DNA from: Candidatus Cloacimonadota bacterium
GTDB lineage: Bacteria > Cloacimonadota > Cloacimonadia > Cloacimonadales > TCS61
Reading direction: 5' to 3'
Assembly: GCA_016927675.1 (NCBI GenBank)
Contig: JAFGMF010000002.1
Location: 1-7,888 of the forward strand
DNA: 7,888 nt
Under the pieces are notes generated by a model that ran no database searches, had not been told where the DNA came from, and worked only from the letters and a program-made list of their open reading frames with translations. Both the position numbers and the translations under genes were made by a program. Positions 4,163-7,888 of the stretch are shown piece by piece. Each line of letters starts with the position of its first letter. Positions within the stretch are counted from its first letter, which is position 1.

Positions 4163-6181
4163 ATGAAGTTCTTTAAGGATAAAGAAAGTGGAGCAGTACT
4201 CACACTGGCAGTTTCAGTTGTTGTGATCATGATAACTTTACTGTCCTCAGTTGCGATGCTGAATCTGGTTGAAACCGATCATGTGCAGACCATGTATCAG
4301 CATGATATGATCCAGGGAGAACTTTTATTGCGCAGTGAAAACTGGAGAACTCACCTCGCCATCGAATACAATAAGAACAGACCCATACCGGGGCGGAAAG
4401 TGGAGATGACTATTTCCGACCGGATGACGACCTATGAAATCGGCAGTACCCAGGAAACAAAGATCATATCAAATTTTCTAGGTTATACGGTTGCGGAAGG
4501 CAAGGCGATCAGGTCAACCGTGACTGCTTACAGGGGCAGGCTTAATTCAACTCAGAGTAGAAGCCCGGTTAAACGGAAAACAGAAAAGATCATAACTGCA
4601 GAAAGTCTTGCTCAATATCAGTATTTTACCAATGTAGAAGTATCTGAAAACTGTGATGGTAATCAGGAAGCCAGGGCGGTAAAATTCTGGGGACCTGATG
4701 TATTTTACGGAAAGGTCCACAGCAATGATGATATCTGGATTCAGAATGCGGGTGGGGGTAATAACGGAGGCTGGCCGACATTCTATGATTTTGTTTCGAC
4801 TTCGGGTATTCTCAGGCATTATCCATCGGCTATGCATCTGGAAGAAAGCGGAGCGCCAATGGAGCAGATCTTTCGTGGTGAACCGGAACCGGGATATCAG
4901 GAAAATGTACCCGAGATTGTTTTTGAACCTACCGCCATTGATATCAGAACCAATGGCTGGAATCCCTTCGAACCGGATGTTGATATCGCTTGCGTTAAGA
5001 TTAACGGCGAATCTTTTTCTTCCTGGGAGGGAAAAGTAGAATTAGTTGAGGTCAGAGAAATTGATGTCTACAGCTGGTATCCTATGAATTCTGCTCAGGC
5101 TAATGCAGTTATTGCCGCTGGCGGGAACTGGTATGAAGATTCTGATAAGATCTGGACAAATTATGTTCCGATCTATGATACATTATGGTCTCCAGGTCAG
5201 ACTGGTTATGTTAGTAATCAGTCAGTATGGTGTGAATGCGAGCTCTGGATTGAAGGAGAAATTCGTGGTAAGCAGACCTGGGGCAGCGCAGAAAACATCT
5301 ATATAATAGGTGACATCACCTATGAGGGGACACCCGTAGGCAGTGCTCCCGATAATGAAGATAATCCCAATCGGGATGATTATTTCGGGCTTGTTTCTGA
5401 GGAAAGGATCTATACCAAGTACAAACATCGTGACCCTGAAACCGGAGCCAAGATTTCCAATAATTGCAATGACCTCTATATTTACGGTGCTTATGCTGCA
5501 ATCGGTGATGGAGATGTGGATCTGTTTGGAGATATGAATTGCCATTATGAGGGGATTTTTTCTTTTGAATATCAGCATCCTCATGGCTCAACGCCGCATT
5601 TTCACGGGCAAAGCCCATATTCCCTGCAGGATACGTTCTATACATACATTGATCTGCATAAATTCATTTATCCGCCATCGGATTTCGTTCCGATCAATCT
5701 GCAGGGATTCGTAATGCACGGAAATCTCCCGGCGACCAATAATATGTGCGGATATCCTTACGAATCTCCGGGTTATATAAATTCTTATCCCAATGATAAT
5801 CCGCTTAATTATGCAATACCTTATGGCACGGATTATCCCTGGTATAATCCGGTCTGGCCGGAATCATCTGCCGACATCGTGAACTGTACAGAAAGAGGTG
5901 ATCTGTATATATTCGGAGCAATTGCTCAGACCAGGCGAGGTTTTATCCATCGGTCAGGAAATGATCCCTACAATCATCCGACTCCTTTTGAATGGGATCT
6001 TGAGCAGTTCCATTATGATGGAACTCATCCTTCAACCGGTTACAATAAAATCTATCGATATGATTCACGTTTTATGGTAATACAACCCCCAGATTTTCCG
6101 GAAGTATACCGCGGATTTGGAGTAAATGAGCTGACTTCATATGATCAGCAAACATGGTATTTTATCACTCCGGATCTATAA
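4163..6181 (+). CDS. Very large PilX/GspK-like minor pilin, probable tip subunit
   Basis: The product from ATG 4163 has 672 residues (numbering from that Met). A short charged leader ending in ESG is followed by AVLTLAVSVVVIMITLLSS, matching the plan of PilX N-terminal domains (xGAVLLxxLxxLLxLT). Cleavage would fall near Gly8/Ala9, and position +5 is Leu rather than Glu, as in GspK-type tip pseudopilins. The large exported part contains FYGKVHSNDDIWI (about 181-193), YIIGDITYEG (about 380-389), LYIFGAIAQTRRGF (about 581-594) and a closing block with YRYDSRF and PPDFP (about 631-646). This 'G-x-V-H-x-N' then 'RG ... YDxR ... PPxFP' plan is one I associate with PilX-like proteins carrying DUF4900-type regions, though I cannot run a profile. 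There are eight cysteines (164, 277, 357, 359, 435, 460, 529, 575), a His-rich patch HPHGSTPHFHG (about 472-482), and a Tyr/Pro/Asn-rich stretch (about 521-568). Usual PilX is under 200 residues, so this is far longer. It likely forms the pilus tip, perhaps adhesive. Confidence 0.72.
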   Translation: MKFFKDKESGAVLTLAVSVVVIMITLLSSVAMLNLVETDHVQTMYQHDMIQGELLLRSENWRTHLAIEYNKNRPIPGRKVEMTISDRMTTYEIGSTQETKIISNFLGYTVAEGKAIRSTVTAYRGRLNSTQSRSPVKRKTEKIITAESLAQYQYFTNVEVSENCDGNQEARAVKFWGPDVFYGKVHSNDDIWIQNAGGGNNGGWPTFYDFVSTSGILRHYPSAMHLEESGAPMEQIFRGEPEPGYQENVPEIVFEPTAIDIRTNGWNPFEPDVDIACVKINGESFSSWEGKVELVEVREIDVYSWYPMNSAQANAVIAAGGNWYEDSDKIWTNYVPIYDTLWSPGQTGYVSNQSVWCECELWIEGEIRGKQTWGSAENIYIIGDITYEGTPVGSAPDNEDNPNRDDYFGLVSEERIYTKYKHRDPETGAKISNNCNDLYIYGAYAAIGDGDVDLFGDMNCHYEGIFSFEYQHPHGSTPHFHGQSPYSLQDTFYTYIDLHKFIYPPSDFVPINLQGFVMHGNLPATNNMCGYPYESPGYINSYPNDNPLNYAIPYGTDYPWYNPVWPESSADIVNCTERGDLYIFGAIAQTRRGFIHRSGNDPYNHPTPFEWDLEQFHYDGTHPSTGYNKIYRYDSRFMVIQPPDFPEVYRGFGVNELTSYDQQTWYFITPDL

Positions 6182-6219
6182 AATTGAAATGAATTAGACA
6201 CAATAAACTGAGAGGAAAA

Positions 6220-7287
6220 ATGGCGAAGAAAAAAGTTAAAATCAAAGAATCCTTAGGCGTGGATATAGGTTCTCACAGTATCAAGATGGTACATCTGAAA
6301 AAAATCCACGAAGGTTTCAAACTGCTGAATTATGAGATCAAATCAACCGTTCCGGCCGGTCTCGAATACACTCCTTCGGATCTTACTCCTGAACGGTTTG
6401 CTCCGGTAATATCAGGGATGCTGAAATCGCTTCATATAAATCCGAAGAAGATAAAACATATTGTTTCTTCTTTAGGTGGTGACAGTACCAGCATTAAGCA
6501 GATCAGAACCATCTTTCTGCCTGATGAGGAACTGGAATCGGCCCTGTTTTTCGAAGCGAAGAAACATCTGCCCATCAGCGGCTCGGAAATGTTGCTGGAT
6601 TACCAGGTCCTTAATGTCGAAGAAAAAACGAATAACATGAACATCCTGCTGGCTGCGACCACCCGGGAACTGCTTACCGAACATTCGCATATTCTGTCTG
6701 ATGGCGGGATTACTCCGGGGATTGTAGACATCGAATCTCTGGCGGTAGCCAACAGTTTTGCCCTTAATACCTTTGTCGAGGACGGTATATATATTATCCT
6801 CAATATTGGTGCTCATAAGACAAATATGGTAATATACGGTCCCAAAGCGAAATTCTTTGCCCGGGATATACCCTGGGGTGGATATAATTTTACCAAAGAT
6901 ATCATGAAAGAGCAGAATCTGTCTTATGAACGGGCTGAAGAACATAAAAAAGAGATCGGGCTGAAGAAAGAAGATGCTGTTAACGAATCAACTGACAGAA
7001 TAACACTGGATATATCAGAAAAATCAACTGCGGAACAGATCACGATGGAAGTTAAAAGATCTCTTCGTTTCTACGTCAAAGAAGCTGGCAACAGTGATTT
7101 CCGAAAGGTAATGCTGGTCGGTGGCGGAGCAAAACTGATCGGGTTTCCGGAATATGTAGCCGATCAGTTGAATATTCCGACAGAAATATTTAATCCTTTC
7201 GTTAATCTGGAAATGCCAGAGAAATTCAAAGACAAACAGGATCCTCAACTGGCTCTTGCTGTAGGGCTGGCGATGAGACCCGAATAG
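6220..7287 (+). CDS. pilM: Type IV pilus assembly protein PilM, actin-like ATP-binding protein
   Basis: This 355-residue protein is the cytoplasmic, actin-fold component of the alignment complex; it binds the N-terminal tail of PilN and couples the motor to the inner-membrane ring. The phosphate-1 motif LGVDIGSHSIK is at 12-22. The phosphate-2 region is ILNIGAHKTNM at 193-203, where the expected Asp of DIGA is Asn195. The adenosine motif MLVGGGAKLIGFPEY is at 298-312. The segment FFEAKKHLPI (110-119) is also typical of PilM. Length is as expected. The ATG follows AGAGGA, 38 bases after the large PilX-like gene, with no terminator between. It is followed ten bases later by pilN, the conserved pilM-pilN order. 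FtsA is a distant relative with a similar fold, but the neighbour pilN settles the choice. Confidence 0.93.
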   Translation: MAKKKVKIKESLGVDIGSHSIKMVHLKKIHEGFKLLNYEIKSTVPAGLEYTPSDLTPERFAPVISGMLKSLHINPKKIKHIVSSLGGDSTSIKQIRTIFLPDEELESALFFEAKKHLPISGSEMLLDYQVLNVEEKTNNMNILLAATTRELLTEHSHILSDGGITPGIVDIESLAVANSFALNTFVEDGIYIILNIGAHKTNMVIYGPKAKFFARDIPWGGYNFTKDIMKEQNLSYERAEEHKKEIGLKKEDAVNESTDRITLDISEKSTAEQITMEVKRSLRFYVKEAGNSDFRKVMLVGGGAKLIGFPEYVADQLNIPTEIFNPFVNLEMPEKFKDKQDPQLALAVGLAMRPE

Positions 7288-7297
7288 AGGAGATCGA

Positions 7298-7888
7298 ATG
7301 AATCAGTTATATTTCAAAATCAACCTGAACAAATATGGTGAGCTCCGCCGAAAAATCGAATTAGAGAAGAGAACTTTCAGAAATGCTGCGATCGGATTTG
7401 CCTTTTTCACCATTCTTCTCTATGTCTTTGCTCTGCTGATGAACGGTAGTCTGCAGAGTAAGGTTAAAAGCAGAAGACAGTTACTGAGTCAGATCAGAAA
7501 AGAGATCGAAACCTATCAGATCAGCGGAGAGTTTCTGTCTACCAATGATCTGCAAAGGTTATCCAGAATCAGCACGGAGAGGATTTTCTGGGCAAAAAAA
7601 CTGGTTGCGCTGGCTGAACAGACCACCGATAAAATTGCGATCACACATTTCTCATTTAAAGATAATACTCTCAGTCTGATGGGGATAACCAAACTTGACA
7701 AACAAGAAAAGGAATTTGATCTGATAGATGAGTTTATTACAAAATTAAAAGCTAACGAGCAGATCAGTGCTGATTTTCCTGAGATAAAAATCGTTCAATC
7801 TCGTAAAGATATGGAAAAGGAAGTTGAGATTCTCAGATTCAGAATCGATTGTATCGCTCCGGATTTCGAAGAGAAAGGAGATAACATA
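7298..7888 (+). CDS. pilN: Type IV pilus assembly protein PilN (3' end just outside window)
   Basis: The frame runs from ATG 7298 to the edge without a stop, giving 197 residues. The N-terminus carries KINLNKY (7-13), corresponding to the INL-type motif by which PilN binds PilM, then a basic stretch. A single membrane helix spans about 30-48, followed by a charged, likely coiled-coil segment (about 50-75) and a periplasmic alpha/beta domain (about 97-185) of the kind that pairs with PilO. Family length is about 180-200, so it is probably only a few residues short. GAGGAG at 7287-7292 is a good ribosome site overlapping the pilM stop. It was identified by its position after pilM and by topology; the sequence outside the INL motif is poorly conserved, as is usual. 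Confidence 0.87.
   Translation, partial: MNQLYFKINLNKYGELRRKIELEKRTFRNAAIGFAFFTILLYVFALLMNGSLQSKVKSRRQLLSQIRKEIETYQISGEFLSTNDLQRLSRISTERIFWAKKLVALAEQTTDKIAITHFSFKDNTLSLMGITKLDKQEKEFDLIDEFITKLKANEQISADFPEIKIVQSRKDMEKEVEILRFRIDCIAPDFEEKGDNI
7874..7880 (+). promoter_or_regulatory. Ribosome binding site for the next gene, probably pilO, starting at the window edge
   Basis: AAAGGAG lies inside the end of pilN, and the window stops with ATAACATA seven to eight bases later. If the next bases are TG, an ATG would begin at 7888, and TGA would also close pilN, the common ATGA overlap. By pilMNO order the next gene should be pilO. The site is visible; the start codon and gene are inferred. Confidence 0.45.

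Noticed and set aside
5222..5645. Overlapping antisense open frames inside the large PilX-like gene
   Set aside because: They are shadows of a long, well-supported coding frame and show no signal, motif or ribosome site.
1461..7888. Type II secretion (Gsp) operon instead of a type IV pilus
   Set aside because: PilT with its AIRNLIRE-like signature and a PilM-PilN pair are typical of pilus systems; no gspE, gspF, gspL or gspM-type gene is seen.

Overview
The window holds most of a type IV pilus (T4P) operon on the + strand, from about 1461 past the right edge. A divergent, truncated membrane-protein gene lies on the - strand at the left edge, and an 855-base non-coding region separates the two. 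The base composition is moderately AT-rich. Several genes open with clear GGAGG-type Shine-Dalgarno sites, and the repertoire (PilA, PilT, PilM, PilN, O-antigen ligase type protein) points to a diderm (Gram-negative type) bacterium. The style of the minor pilins and of the intergenic repeats would fit a candidate-phylum or FCB-type lineage such as Cloacimonadota. That placement is a low-confidence impression, not something the sequence proves.

Layout. Positions 1-605 (-) carry the N-terminal 201 residues of a polytopic protein resembling O-antigen ligase/polymerase. Positions 606-1460 have no credible gene. They hold a cluster of three REP-like palindromic repeats (750-992), two overlapping perfect inverted repeats (1200-1228), and a textbook sigma-54 (-24/-12) promoter at 1415-1429, placed to give a leader of about 20 bases before the first pilus gene. 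Next come a major-type pilin (pilA, 1461-1892), the retraction ATPase pilT (1906-2967, TTG start), three minor-pilin-like genes in tandem (2967-3452 PilV/GspI-like; 3439-4152 PilW/GspJ-like; 4163-6181 a very large PilX/GspK-like protein), then pilM (6220-7287) and pilN (7298 to the edge, nearly complete). A Shine-Dalgarno sequence in the last 15 bases suggests that the next gene, probably pilO, starts at the edge.

How the genes work together. PilA would form the fibre and PilT would depolymerise it. The three minor pilins would form a tip or priming complex, with the large one as the likely exposed tip or adhesive subunit. PilM and PilN are the cytoplasmic and inner-membrane parts of the alignment complex that links the motor to the outer-membrane secretin. 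The extension ATPase PilB, platform protein PilC, prepilin peptidase PilD and secretin PilQ are not in the window. No terminator is visible from pilA to the end and gene gaps are small or negative, so one transcriptional unit under sigma-54 control is the simplest reading. The system itself is a known one. The unusual points are the sequence details of the minor pilins, the PilM motif change, the sigma-54 promoter with upstream palindromes, and the REP cluster.
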